Shown here: piece after piece, positions 24,742 to 33,438 of the stretch
How the letters are laid out: the number at the start of each line of letters is the position of its first letter
Numbering within the stretch: position 1 is the first letter of the stretch
Origin: a virus
IMG/VR virus record: IMGVR_UViG_3300035183_000460
Span: 1-64,000 of that record
Strand: one strand, 5' to 3'
Length of the DNA: 64,000 bases
Notes under the pieces: model-generated
Databases searched by the model: none
What the model was told of the DNA's origin: nothing
Seen by the model: the letters and a program-made list of their open reading frames with translations, nothing else
Program-made: the position numbers and the translations under genes

Positions 24742-25260
24742 ATGATTATAACTAATAATGAAGAAGCACTAAGAGTAAAATGTTACAATGCTTCTCAAGA
24801 TGAAGTTGGTCATATAATTTCTTTATTGGAACAAGAATTACGCGAAAGTAATAGGCTTGGTAAATTTGGTATTGGTTTAGCTGCCCCGCAAATTGGAATA
24901 AATAAAAATGTTGCTATTGTTAGAATAGATAACAATTATCATGTTAATTTAGTAAATTGTAAAATACAAAAATCATTTGATCCAACTATTTTCAGAAATG
25001 AGGGCTGTTTATCTTTTCCTGGTAGAGTAGAAGACACAATGAGATATCAGGAAATATATGTAACAGATAATTTAGTATATCCACACTCTTTCATTGTAAC
25101 TGGATTAATGGCTGTTGTATGTCAACATGAAATTGGTCATTGGAATCAGGATTTATTTTTTGATCATATGATTGAAAAGCCAAACAATAAGAAAGTAAAA
25201 CCAAATGATCCATGTATTTGTGGGAAACCTAAAAAATATAAAAAATGTTGTGGTAAATAA
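24742..25260 (+). CDS. def: Peptide deformylase with C-terminal SEC-C motif
   Basis: All three deformylase motifs are present: GIGLAAPQIG (residues 43-52), EGCLSFPG with metal-binding Cys89, and QHEIGHWNQDLFFDH with His129, Glu130 and His133. The third motif reads HEIGH instead of the usual HExDH. The enzyme removes the formyl group from nascent proteins at the ribosome exit. After residue 150 comes NDPCICGKPKKYKKCCGK, a SEC-C zinc motif (CxC-x8-CC) like the one at the end of SecA and some other proteins. Phage deformylases are known, but a SEC-C fusion is unusual. See also bS21 and trigger factor. Confidence 0.92.
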   Translation: MIITNNEEALRVKCYNASQDEVGHIISLLEQELRESNRLGKFGIGLAAPQIGINKNVAIVRIDNNYHVNLVNCKIQKSFDPTIFRNEGCLSFPGRVEDTMRYQEIYVTDNLVYPHSFIVTGLMAVVCQHEIGHWNQDLFFDHMIEKPNNKKVKPNDPCICGKPKKYKKCCGK

Positions 25261-25261
25261 T

Positions 25262-25438
25262 ATGAATAATGAAAGTAAAGATATTAATTTAATTATAACA
25301 GAAATTTTAATTAGATTAACGTCCATAGAAAAACTTTTACTAGATAAAAAAATAATTAATGAAGAAGAATTGCTTAATCAAGTTAAGATATTATCTGAAT
25401 CTTTGGTTGAAACAATTAAAAAATATACAAATAATTAA
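25262..25438 (+). CDS. Hypothetical protein, 58 aa
   Basis: Not recognised. A short helical protein (NLIITEILIRLTSIEKLLLDKK...) likely to form a coiled coil. Start ATG 25262, one base after the deformylase stop; the longer frame starting at 25205 would overlap deformylase and is less likely. Confidence 0.55.
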   Translation: MNNESKDINLIITEILIRLTSIEKLLLDKKIINEEELLNQVKILSESLVETIKKYTNN

Positions 25439-25755
25439 TGATTCATATCATATCAGAGAAAGAAATTAATTTAATTAAATTAAATGCTTTAGTTTTTTGT
25501 GCTCCTTGGATGCCAACGTATAAAAGATATATTAATTTAATTTCTAGATTAGAAAATAGATATAAAAATATTAATTTTTTTGGAATAAATACTGATAAAT
25601 TACAAAATGTTTGCAAAATGTTTAATGTTATTTCAATACCTGAAATATTGGTATTTTATGATTCGCAAGAAATATGTAGAATAACAGGAATACCATCGCT
25701 TATTAAAAGCGTAACATCTAGTTTAGATGATATATATGAAAAATATAATATATGA
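25438..25755 (+). CDS. Thioredoxin-fold protein without the CxxC active site
   Basis: The order of elements is that of thioredoxin: ALVFCAPWMPTYKRYINLI stands for the strand and active-site helix, INFFGINTDKLQNVCKMFNVISIPEILVFYDSQE includes the D...C..f.V.siPt...f segment with the cis-proline. The WCGPC motif is replaced by WMPTY, so it cannot do dithiol exchange. Thioredoxin is a processivity factor or assembly partner in some phages, so a scaffold or binding role is plausible. Starts with a TAATG overlap. Confidence 0.72.
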   Translation: MIHIISEKEINLIKLNALVFCAPWMPTYKRYINLISRLENRYKNINFFGINTDKLQNVCKMFNVISIPEILVFYDSQEICRITGIPSLIKSVTSSLDDIYEKYNI

Positions 25756-25770
25756 TAATAGGAGATCAAA

Positions 25771-26064
25771 ATGGAAAATGTAAAAAAGGAAGTTGAACAG
25801 GTAGATCAAGATAAAAAAGTTGAAAAAAAAATTGTTAAAACTACTGCAGAGAAAATGTGGGATGAAATTAGATCTTTAGAATTATTAATGTTTTCTTTGC
25901 CTGGACAAACCGTAGAATTTCATTGTACTCCAGTTATTGTTGAACCAAATAGGTTATATCTTACGATTAAATCAGGTTCAGTACTTCCTGCGCTTGAAGA
26001 AACTTTAGGAAAAAATTATAATTTAGAAGTATCAGAAAAATATATAATAGTTTCTAAAAAATAG
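25771..26064 (+). CDS. Hypothetical protein, 97 aa
   Basis: Not recognised. A Lys/Glu/Val-rich N-terminus (VKKEVEQVDQDKKVEKK) then a compact beta-rich domain. GGAG lies 8-9 bases before the ATG. Confidence 0.6.
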   Translation: MENVKKEVEQVDQDKKVEKKIVKTTAEKMWDEIRSLELLMFSLPGQTVEFHCTPVIVEPNRLYLTIKSGSVLPALEETLGKNYNLEVSEKYIIVSKK

Positions 26065-26084
26065 GAATAAAATAGGAATAAGAA

Positions 26085-26561
26085 ATGCCTTTTGATGATG
26101 ATGATAAGTTGCCACAAACACCAAAAATTGGTATAAAATATCAAGGTAAATCTATATTTGATGATCTTCCTAAAAAACCATCATTAGATGAATTTACTAA
26201 AGAAGCTCAAGAGGTCAATAAAAAATTAGAAGGATATGGTAAGAGAGCCAGCGAATTAGTAGCACAATTTAAGAAATTGATGGATGATAAAACTCTTCCA
26301 CAAAACAAAAATCAATTTGCTTCTGAAATAGAAAAGGAAGTAATTTCTAATATGATTAATCTGGCTATAGAAATTAATTCAGATGAAAATGAAATAGAAG
26401 GAATGGGATCTGTTGGCTGGATTGCTTTAATACTAAAATATTTGTTAGTTCAAAAAGATAAGATTAATCAATTAGAATATTCTAATTTGACTTTAGAAAA
26501 TAAAATTAAAGAACAAAATACAATATTAAATTCAATTTTGAATAAACTTGACATTAAGTAA
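26085..26561 (+). CDS. Hypothetical protein, 158 aa
   Basis: Not recognised. Acidic, with an Asp-rich start (MPFDDDDKLP) and a C-terminal coiled coil (LVQKDKINQLEYSNLTLENKIKEQN). Upstream of the primase zinc-domain gene. Confidence 0.6.
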   Translation: MPFDDDDKLPQTPKIGIKYQGKSIFDDLPKKPSLDEFTKEAQEVNKKLEGYGKRASELVAQFKKLMDDKTLPQNKNQFASEIEKEVISNMINLAIEINSDENEIEGMGSVGWIALILKYLLVQKDKINQLEYSNLTLENKIKEQNTILNSILNKLDIK

Positions 26562-26565
26562 TTAT

Positions 26566-26763
26566 ATGAGTAAAATTATTATTCCGATAACTAAAGACTC
26601 CTTACTAAATATTGTAGCTGAAGAGAAAGAAAGATTTAGTAAATATTCACAATTATGCGCCCAATATCAGACACAAACAGATCAATTAATTATGGCGAGA
26701 CATCGTGGGAGGATGGAGATTTTACAGCGTCTTCTACAGGATCATTTCGGACTAAAAATTTAA
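26566..26763 (+). CDS. Hypothetical helical protein, 65 aa
   Basis: MSKIIIPITKDSLLNIVAEEKERF followed by a Gln/Arg-rich helix. It overlaps the first ~109 bases of the primase-zinc gene in another frame. Start ATG 26566 is used; no strong RBS. Confidence 0.5.
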   Translation: MSKIIIPITKDSLLNIVAEEKERFSKYSQLCAQYQTQTDQLIMARHRGRMEILQRLLQDHFGLKI

Positions 26764-27275
26764 TTAGGGCAGCTAATTCTGTACCAATAACAAAAGTATT
26801 TGAGCTTTATGGTATTAAAGCATCTGAACATAATAGAAAAATAACTTGTCCATTTAGCCATCATAAAGGTGGTAAGGAAAATACACCTTCATTAATGTAT
26901 TATCCAAATACAAATACTTTTTATTGTTTTGGTTGTAATTCTGGAAGTTCTGTTGTAGATTTTGTTGCATTTATGGATCATATAAATAAATATGATGCAG
27001 CTCTTAAAATTATAGAAATTTATTGTTCAGATATAACAGAAAACGAAATTATAAACTCTTCTTTAGAAGAAAGAAATATTATTTTATTTGAATTTTCTAA
27101 CTTTATAAGAAATTATTTAGAAATGTATTCTGATAATCCAGAATATTTTTCTTTAATAGAAAAACATTTGCTTGCATTTGATAGATCAAATGAAAAGTAT
27201 TATCTTGACACTGAAGCTCTTAAATTTTTAACTGATAAAGTTAAAAAAAGGATAGAAAGTTATTTATGTCTGTAA
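26655..27275 (+). CDS. DnaG-type primase zinc-binding domain protein
   Basis: RAANSVPITKVFELYGIKASEHNRKITCPFSHHKGGKENTPSLMYYPNTNTFYCFGCNSGSSVVDFVAFMDHINKYDAALKII is the CHC2-type zinc-binding domain found at the N-terminus of DnaG (C..H...C..C). The protein ends after ~206 residues with no TOPRIM catalytic core. The core is encoded separately at 46429, 19 kb away. ATG 26655 overlaps 26566-26763 by 109 bases; a later start is possible because the zinc domain begins near residue 38. Confidence 0.88.
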   Translation: MRPISDTNRSINYGETSWEDGDFTASSTGSFRTKNLIRAANSVPITKVFELYGIKASEHNRKITCPFSHHKGGKENTPSLMYYPNTNTFYCFGCNSGSSVVDFVAFMDHINKYDAALKIIEIYCSDITENEIINSSLEERNIILFEFSNFIRNYLEMYSDNPEYFSLIEKHLLAFDRSNEKYYLDTEALKFLTDKVKKRIESYLCL

Positions 27276-28456
27276 TTATACTTGGCGATGTTCATCTCGG
27301 TAAGGGATTAAATATTGGTAAAGGAGGTTTAGGAACACATTTAAATAGCCGTTTTGTTGATCAATTAAATTTACTTGATTGGACTTTAGATAGAGCTTTA
27401 GATAATTTAGTTAATGATATTATAATTACTGGTGATATTTTCGAAGATCCTAGACCATCATTCTTAATTATTACTCATTTTATTTCATGGTTAAAAAAAT
27501 GTCAGGCGAATGGAGTAAATATTCATTTAATAGCTGGAAATCATGATATCTTGAGAATGGGTAATTTTTATTTATCACCATTAGATATTATAATGGAAGC
27601 TGGAATAGATGGTGTTTATGTATATAAACATATAGATACAATATATATAAATAATTTGGCATTTACTCTTATTCCATTCAGAGACAGAAAATCTTTTAAT
27701 ACTGATTATAATGTTAATGCTCTTAAATTTTTACAAGAAAGTTTACAATATGAATTGTATAGTATACCATTAACTTGTAAAAAGATTGTTGTTGGACATC
27801 TTGCTATTGATGGCTCAATTCCAATTGGAGATGAAATTTGTGATATGACAAATGAATTATTTTGTCCTGTATCTATGTTTAATGGATATGATTATGTGTG
27901 GATGGGACATGTTCATAAACATCAAGTAATGCAAAATATTAATCCATATGTAGCTCATATAGGAAGTATGGATATATCTAATTTTGGAGAATCTGAACAA
28001 GAAAAAAAGATTGCAATTATAAATGATAAGAATGATAAGGATAGTTTTTTTCATTATGAAAAGCTTCCAACAAGAAATTTAAAAAAAATATCTATTGAAG
28101 TTCCTAAAGATGAAGATCCAAATATATTTATTATTAACGAAATTAATAAAATTCAAGATTTGAATGAATCTATTGTAAAGATAGATATTGGTTTATCTTA
28201 TAATGCAAATAAAATAAATAGATCATTAATAGAAAAATCTTTGAAAGATAAAGGTGTTTTTAACATTGCATCATTCTCAGAAACTAAAAAAACTAATTTA
28301 ATCAGTAATGATACATCAAATTCTATTGATAATAAAATGAACGTACTATCAGCAATTAAAAAATATTCTGATCTATTTATAGATAAGCAAAAGCAAAATG
28401 ATTTTATAAGCTTAGCGTCAGAGATATATAAAAAATTACATTCGGAGAATGTATAG
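27266..28456 (+). CDS. sbcD: SbcD/Mre11-like nuclease (gp47-type)
   Basis: Calcineurin-like nuclease motifs in order: GDVHLGKG, ITGDIFED, AGNHD, VVGHLAID and GHVHKHQ. The C-terminal ~130 residues form the capping domain. With SbcC downstream (overlap of one base at 28456) it forms the Mre11-Rad50-type complex that processes DNA ends; T4 gp46/gp47 uses it to start recombination-dependent replication. Overlaps the primase gene by 10 bases, so cotranslated. Confidence 0.93.
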   Translation: MSVIILGDVHLGKGLNIGKGGLGTHLNSRFVDQLNLLDWTLDRALDNLVNDIIITGDIFEDPRPSFLIITHFISWLKKCQANGVNIHLIAGNHDILRMGNFYLSPLDIIMEAGIDGVYVYKHIDTIYINNLAFTLIPFRDRKSFNTDYNVNALKFLQESLQYELYSIPLTCKKIVVGHLAIDGSIPIGDEICDMTNELFCPVSMFNGYDYVWMGHVHKHQVMQNINPYVAHIGSMDISNFGESEQEKKIAIINDKNDKDSFFHYEKLPTRNLKKISIEVPKDEDPNIFIINEINKIQDLNESIVKIDIGLSYNANKINRSLIEKSLKDKGVFNIASFSETKKTNLISNDTSNSIDNKMNVLSAIKKYSDLFIDKQKQNDFISLASEIYKKLHSENV

Positions 28457-30651
28457 TGATTCCAGTAAGATTAATTATAGAAGATTTTTTTTGTCATGGT
28501 AGAAGTGAAATCGATTTTACTCAATTTAATTCTGCATTAATTGTTGGAAAATTATTAGGAAATGATTCATATTCAAATGGTGTTGGTAAGAGCACTATTT
28601 TTAAAGCCATAGAATATGTATTATTTAACCAATCTGATTCTAATTTAGATAAAATAATTAGAGATGATGCATATTCATGCAAGGTTATTTTATATTTTAA
28701 CTCAGATAATAATTTTTATAGATTATCTAGGTCTAGAAATAAAAAAGGTATAAGTGACTTATCTTTACATATTCGTACAACAAATTTTGCATTAGATGAG
28801 AATATTTTTGTAGATACAGTAGATAAAGATTCTGTTGTTTGGAGAAATATTTCTGGTCGTAGAACGGCTGACACCGAGTTAGATCTTCAAAAGTTAATTA
28901 AGATAAATTATAAGATATTTAGAAATACATCTCATTTTGTGCAGAATGATATGGCTGGATTAGCCACATTAACTCCAGAAAGAAGAAAGTCATTATTAAA
29001 GGATGTTTTTCAATTATTAGTTTATTCTAAATTAGAAAAGATTGCAAAAGATGAGTGTGCTTTATTAGTTAAAGAGAATCAAAAAATTGATGTTATGTTG
29101 GAATCTCTCCAAAATCTTGAGAGTATTATTAATAATAATGACAAAGAATTAATTATAAATAAAAATTTGCTTGATTCTAAAAATAGAGAATTTGATTTGG
29201 CAAATTCTGATTTATCATTAATAAATGAAGATATTTTATCATTAGATAAACATATCAATTCCATTGAGTCTAAAAGCCAATTAATACAAGATAAAAAAAT
29301 ATCTTTAGTTAAAGAATTATCAAAAATAGAAAAAGATATACAAAATATTAGTATAAAGAAAAATGGTATATTATCTGAAGAAGATAGTATAATGAAGATA
29401 ATATGTGAAGCAAGAGAGTCTATTGATAAATTATCAGATAATAGTGATAAACTAAAAGAATTTGAGCAAAAATTATCTTTGATAAAAGAACAAATATTAT
29501 TACAACAAGTTAATATAAAAAATTATTTATCTGAAATTGAAGAACTTAAAATACCATTACCAAAAGATTCTATATGTAAATATTGTAGACAACCATTATC
29601 TGATGAATATAGAATATCGTGCCAGAAAGAGATTAACAATAAAATAATTTATTTAGAGACATTAATTAAAGAAGCAAAATCATTATCATTAGATTTAACT
29701 AGACAACAAAATTATATATATAATTCTATTATACAAATAGAGAAAGATAAAAAACAAATTTCATTGTTGAATGAAACAATTATTTCAAATGAAAAATTAT
29801 TAGAAACAAAAAAAACTTTATATGAAGAATACAATAATATTTTTCTAAAATATCAAAAAGATCTTGATAATAAAAAAGTTGAATTATCTGATATTGAACA
29901 ACAATTGTTGTTACTTAATTCATCTGAATTATTTAATCTTAAAAATAAGTTAAGTGATTTAAATTCTAAAAAAAATGAAATTTTAGCAAAAATTGCATCT
30001 CTAAATAAAGAGATAACACATATAAGCAATAATATTGCTGTCTTATCACACACATTAGATCAAAAGAAAGCAGATTTAATAAAACGTGATAATTTAATTA
30101 AATCTAAGAAAGAGTTATGTAATAAAATTGAAAATTATAATTTAGTTATTGAAGCTTTTTCATCTACAGGAATTCCAAATTTGATAGTGCACAATGTATT
30201 AGATGATTTACAAAATGAATGTAATGATTTGTTATCTAAAATTAGACCTGGATTACAACTTTCATTTATTATTGAAAAAGAGAGAGACAATGGAACACAA
30301 GATGATACTTTAGATATAAAGTATTACCTTAACAATCGAGAGCGAGACTTTGATCAATTATCTGGAGCACAAAAAATATCTGTTTCTTTTGCTCTTAAAT
30401 TAGGATTATCATTTTTATTACAAAAAATGTTTGATGTAGAAATTAAATTATTATTATTGGATGAAATAGATCAATCATTAGATAAAATTGGAGTTGATGC
30501 TTTTGCGGATATAGTTAATATCTTTAAAAAAGATTTTAAAATTCTGGTTATTACACATAATGATAGATTAAAAGATAAATTTAGTCATGCTATAATTGTA
30601 AATCAGGATAGTTCAGGTGTATCTTACGCAACCGTATCACCATCTTGGTAG
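28456..30651 (+). CDS. sbcC: SbcC/Rad50-like ATPase (gp46-type)
   Basis: Walker A GVGKSTIFKAIEYVL near residue 47, long coiled coils on both sides of a zinc hook CKYC (near residue 374), then the DQLSGAQKISVSFALKLG signature, Walker B LLLLDEIDQSLD and the ITHN switch. The GTG start at 28456 overlaps the SbcD stop. At 731 residues it is shorter than E. coli SbcC (1048), close to phage gp46-type proteins with shorter arms. Confidence 0.93.
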   Translation: MIPVRLIIEDFFCHGRSEIDFTQFNSALIVGKLLGNDSYSNGVGKSTIFKAIEYVLFNQSDSNLDKIIRDDAYSCKVILYFNSDNNFYRLSRSRNKKGISDLSLHIRTTNFALDENIFVDTVDKDSVVWRNISGRRTADTELDLQKLIKINYKIFRNTSHFVQNDMAGLATLTPERRKSLLKDVFQLLVYSKLEKIAKDECALLVKENQKIDVMLESLQNLESIINNNDKELIINKNLLDSKNREFDLANSDLSLINEDILSLDKHINSIESKSQLIQDKKISLVKELSKIEKDIQNISIKKNGILSEEDSIMKIICEARESIDKLSDNSDKLKEFEQKLSLIKEQILLQQVNIKNYLSEIEELKIPLPKDSICKYCRQPLSDEYRISCQKEINNKIIYLETLIKEAKSLSLDLTRQQNYIYNSIIQIEKDKKQISLLNETIISNEKLLETKKTLYEEYNNIFLKYQKDLDNKKVELSDIEQQLLLLNSSELFNLKNKLSDLNSKKNEILAKIASLNKEITHISNNIAVLSHTLDQKKADLIKRDNLIKSKKELCNKIENYNLVIEAFSSTGIPNLIVHNVLDDLQNECNDLLSKIRPGLQLSFIIEKERDNGTQDDTLDIKYYLNNRERDFDQLSGAQKISVSFALKLGLSFLLQKMFDVEIKLLLLDEIDQSLDKIGVDAFADIVNIFKKDFKILVITHNDRLKDKFSHAIIVNQDSSGVSYATVSPSW

Positions 30652-30658
30652 GAAATAA

Positions 30659-31270
30659 ATGTACAAAATAGCTTTATGCGGAAAAGCAAATACAGGTAAA
30701 AATACTACTGCTAATATTATAATTGAAGAGCTTAGAAAATATAATAATTGTATTTATTGTAAAAATATAGCTTTTGCAGATCCAATTAAGAAAATAGTGA
30801 GACTAATGTTTCCTTCAATTAAAAGGAAGTTTTTATTCGGACCATCTAAATTTAGAAATGAAATAATTGATGGCGCATATGATGATCTTGGTAATAAGTT
30901 AACTATTAGAAAAGCTTTATTAGATATTGGTACCAAAGTAGGAAGATCATATAAAGATACTGTGTGGTTGGATGTATTCGATCATAAATTTAATGAGGCA
31001 GTAAATAATGGTTACAATGCTGTAATTGTTCCAGATTTAAGATTTAACAATGAATATAACCATTTAAAGAATAAGGGATTTTTTATAATTAAAATCATTA
31101 GGAATAATGACGATGTTATTCAACATATTTCAGAGACTGAACAAGATATGATTCCGTTATCAAAATTTGATTGTGTGATAGATAACAATGGTTCTTTATA
31201 TGATCTTAGAAATACTATTAAAAATATGATTATTCCTAAAATAAAATTAGTTCAAAGCATTGAAAAATGA
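30659..31270 (+). CDS. P-loop kinase, deoxynucleoside-monophosphate-kinase-like
   Basis: GKANTGKNT near the N-terminus is a Walker A loop; IAFADPIKKIVRLMFP and KALLDIGTKVGR follow the layout of phage dNMP kinases (T4 gp1 type), with VIVPDLRFNNEYNHLKNKGFFIIKIIR as the second strand-helix unit. It would phosphorylate dNMPs for phage DNA synthesis. Starts 7 bases after sbcC. The exact substrate range is not shown by the sequence. Confidence 0.75.
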   Translation: MYKIALCGKANTGKNTTANIIIEELRKYNNCIYCKNIAFADPIKKIVRLMFPSIKRKFLFGPSKFRNEIIDGAYDDLGNKLTIRKALLDIGTKVGRSYKDTVWLDVFDHKFNEAVNNGYNAVIVPDLRFNNEYNHLKNKGFFIIKIIRNNDDVIQHISETEQDMIPLSKFDCVIDNNGSLYDLRNTIKNMIIPKIKLVQSIEK

Positions 31271-31293
31271 GTATATTTTAGTATATATTTAAT

Positions 31294-31593
31294 ATGTCCA
31301 ATGCATTTATAGAAAAATATAAAAAGGTTGGTGAACAAAAATTTTATAGATTTTTGCTTACCTATGCATTGAATAAGCTATTATTGGTAAATACAGGAGA
31401 ATCTAAAACAATAAGTCCAGAGTTAGAGTATTTGGAATACTACAATAGATTTATTATATTATATAGGCGTGATGGTGATGCTGTTAATTTAGAAATTGCA
31501 AAATGTTTTCGTAAAGCTGCCCACAAAATTTATAGAATTATGTTAAAAAAGAATATGATAGAAAAAAACTATAGCTTTTTAAATTTGGTATAA
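31294..31593 (+). CDS. Hypothetical protein, 99 aa
   Basis: Not recognised. Helical, basic, Tyr-rich (KFYRFLLTYALNKLL..., AAHKIYRIMLKKN). One base separates it from the next gene. Confidence 0.6.
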   Translation: MSNAFIEKYKKVGEQKFYRFLLTYALNKLLLVNTGESKTISPELEYLEYYNRFIILYRRDGDAVNLEIAKCFRKAAHKIYRIMLKKNMIEKNYSFLNLV

Positions 31594-31594
31594 A

Positions 31595-32578
31595 ATGGTA
31601 GTAATAAGTGTTTCTATTACTGAATCTTCTGATCAAATAATTTCTGGTATACCAAAATCAGTATCTATTTCTACCAATATTCCTGCAACAATTTTTTATA
31701 CATTAGATGGGTCAGATCCTACTATATATTCTTCTATTTATACCTCTGCAATAATAATGCCAACAGATCAATTGTCTGTAACTTTAAAAGTGTTTGCATC
31801 TAATGGTATAGATAATTCTGCAATAATAACAGAAACATATACTACAAATATATTAAATAATTTACGTGTACCACACGCAGCAACTACAGCAAATACAGGT
31901 GTTAGTTTATCTAATAAATATCCTTTTGGAACCAATCCAAATCAACCCCAATCAAATTATTTAAATCCTGGAGAAGCTGGTACTACTGTTAATGATTCAG
32001 CTTTACCTCGTGATGGAACAGCTTATGATGGAACTGGTAATAAAACTGCAGAAACTAATTTACCATATGTTCCTGAAAATTATGATATAGTGTATCCCAA
32101 AACAAATTCTATTGGTGAAGTTACTATTGGTGTAGGTGATATACCGTCAAAAATTAAAGTACAACCAACAATAGAAGCTCCACAATCATCAAATTCTTAT
32201 GATAAATTATTTGATCCAAGAGCATTTGTAATTTTTCAGGATGCATCAAAAGAAGATCCTACATTACCTCCAAATATAAATAGAATATCTTTTACGTTAG
32301 AAAATTCTGAGAGAGCAAGAACCGGAAATAATTTTTTTACGTCAGGCTTGGATTCTCAAGCAAATACTGGAACATTTTTACGTTCACATTTTAATCCAAG
32401 AGATAATACTATTACATATTATTATTTAGACAACATTTCTAATAAATGGATTATTTCCAAGATTCCATATCAGCCAAAAGGTGATGTTGGTAATCTTTAT
32501 AGTATTGTATTATCTAAAAATAAAGGAGCTGGAATGGTATTTCAGTGGTATCCATTTAACAGAAGAATATTATTTTAA
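31595..32578 (+). CDS. Virion-surface-like protein with chitobiase C-terminal-type domain
   Basis: Residues ~25-85 (ATIFYTLDGSDPTIYSSIYTSAIIMPTDQLSVTLKVFASNGIDNS) match the chitobiase/beta-hexosaminidase C-terminal domain (i.YT.DGs.Pt..s..Y...i.....t.ik..a.......s), a small Ig-like fold. The remaining ~230 residues are Asn/Thr/Pro-rich and contain no recognised catalytic site. Such domains occur on bacterial and phage surface proteins and may bind carbohydrate. Lying between a kinase and a nuclease it is out of place for a structural gene. Confidence 0.65.
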   Translation: MVVISVSITESSDQIISGIPKSVSISTNIPATIFYTLDGSDPTIYSSIYTSAIIMPTDQLSVTLKVFASNGIDNSAIITETYTTNILNNLRVPHAATTANTGVSLSNKYPFGTNPNQPQSNYLNPGEAGTTVNDSALPRDGTAYDGTGNKTAETNLPYVPENYDIVYPKTNSIGEVTIGVGDIPSKIKVQPTIEAPQSSNSYDKLFDPRAFVIFQDASKEDPTLPPNINRISFTLENSERARTGNNFFTSGLDSQANTGTFLRSHFNPRDNTITYYYLDNISNKWIISKIPYQPKGDVGNLYSIVLSKNKGAGMVFQWYPFNRRILF

Positions 32579-32642
32579 TTAAAATATAATCTTGGATATA
32601 TTATTGTTGTAATTTCTAAATTAAGTATAATAAGTATAGTTA

Positions 32643-33428
32643 ATGATAAATCATGATGAACAATTAAGATTGTCAGTGTCTAAAACTAAAACATTCTTGG
32701 ATTGTCAGAAAAAATATTATTTTGCGTATGTTCTAAAATTACCTAGAAAAGAATTTTCTTTTCATACTTTTGGTAAATTTTGTCATAAAGTACTTGAGGA
32801 TTTTCATTTAACATACATTAATGGTTCACAAGAACCTTATAATGAGGTTATGACACGTGTATTTAAATGCGCAATTCAGGAATATAAAAATAATATGACT
32901 AAAGAGATGCGAAAGGAATGTTGGGATATTATAAATCAGTATTTAAAAATTGTATATAGTTGTAATATTGTAAAAAATGTAATTGCTTGTGAAAAAAATT
33001 TTGAATTAAATATTGAAAATAAAATTATTTTAAATGGTATGATTGACAGGATACAATTAGATGACGATAATACATTGCATGTATGTGATTATAAAACTAC
33101 AAAAAATAAATCATATATAAAGGATGATTTTTTTCAATTATTAACATATGCTTATGTATTAATGTGTGAAGATCCTACAATTACAAAAGTCAGGGCTTCT
33201 TATATCTTATTAAGACATAACTTTGAGTTTATTACTAAAGAATTTAATAAAGATGAAATACTATCAGTTAAAGATAAATATATAAAATACGCTGATACAA
33301 TATTATCAGAAATTGAATTTAAACCTAATCCAACTGTATTATGTAACTATTGTGATTTTTTAGAAAATTGTGATGCCGGTAAGGCTAAAACAAATAAATT
33401 GGACGTTTTCGGTGAGATAAATTGGTAA
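32643..33428 (+). CDS. PD-(D/E)XK nuclease, RecB/Cas4-like, with Fe-S cysteines
   Basis: SVSKTKTFLDCQKKYYFAY opens the RecB-like domain, FGKFCHKVLEDF gives the first motif, LNGMIDRIQL and VCDYKTT the D and D-x-K catalytic motifs, and FFQLLTYAYVL the QxxxY motif. One cysteine near the N-terminus (LDCQ) and three near the C-terminus (CNYCDFLENC) match the 4Fe-4S arrangement of AddB and Cas4. No CRISPR array or other cas gene is present, so a repair or recombination nuclease is more likely than Cas4. Confidence 0.87.
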   Translation: MINHDEQLRLSVSKTKTFLDCQKKYYFAYVLKLPRKEFSFHTFGKFCHKVLEDFHLTYINGSQEPYNEVMTRVFKCAIQEYKNNMTKEMRKECWDIINQYLKIVYSCNIVKNVIACEKNFELNIENKIILNGMIDRIQLDDDNTLHVCDYKTTKNKSYIKDDFFQLLTYAYVLMCEDPTITKVRASYILLRHNFEFITKEFNKDEILSVKDKYIKYADTILSEIEFKPNPTVLCNYCDFLENCDAGKAKTNKLDVFGEINW

Positions 33429-33438
33429 AGGAAATAAC

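Noticed and set aside
32643-33428. Cas4 of a CRISPR system
   Set aside because: The Fe-S nuclease is Cas4-like, but there is no repeat-spacer array and no other cas gene in the window; a RecB-like repair nuclease is the simpler call.
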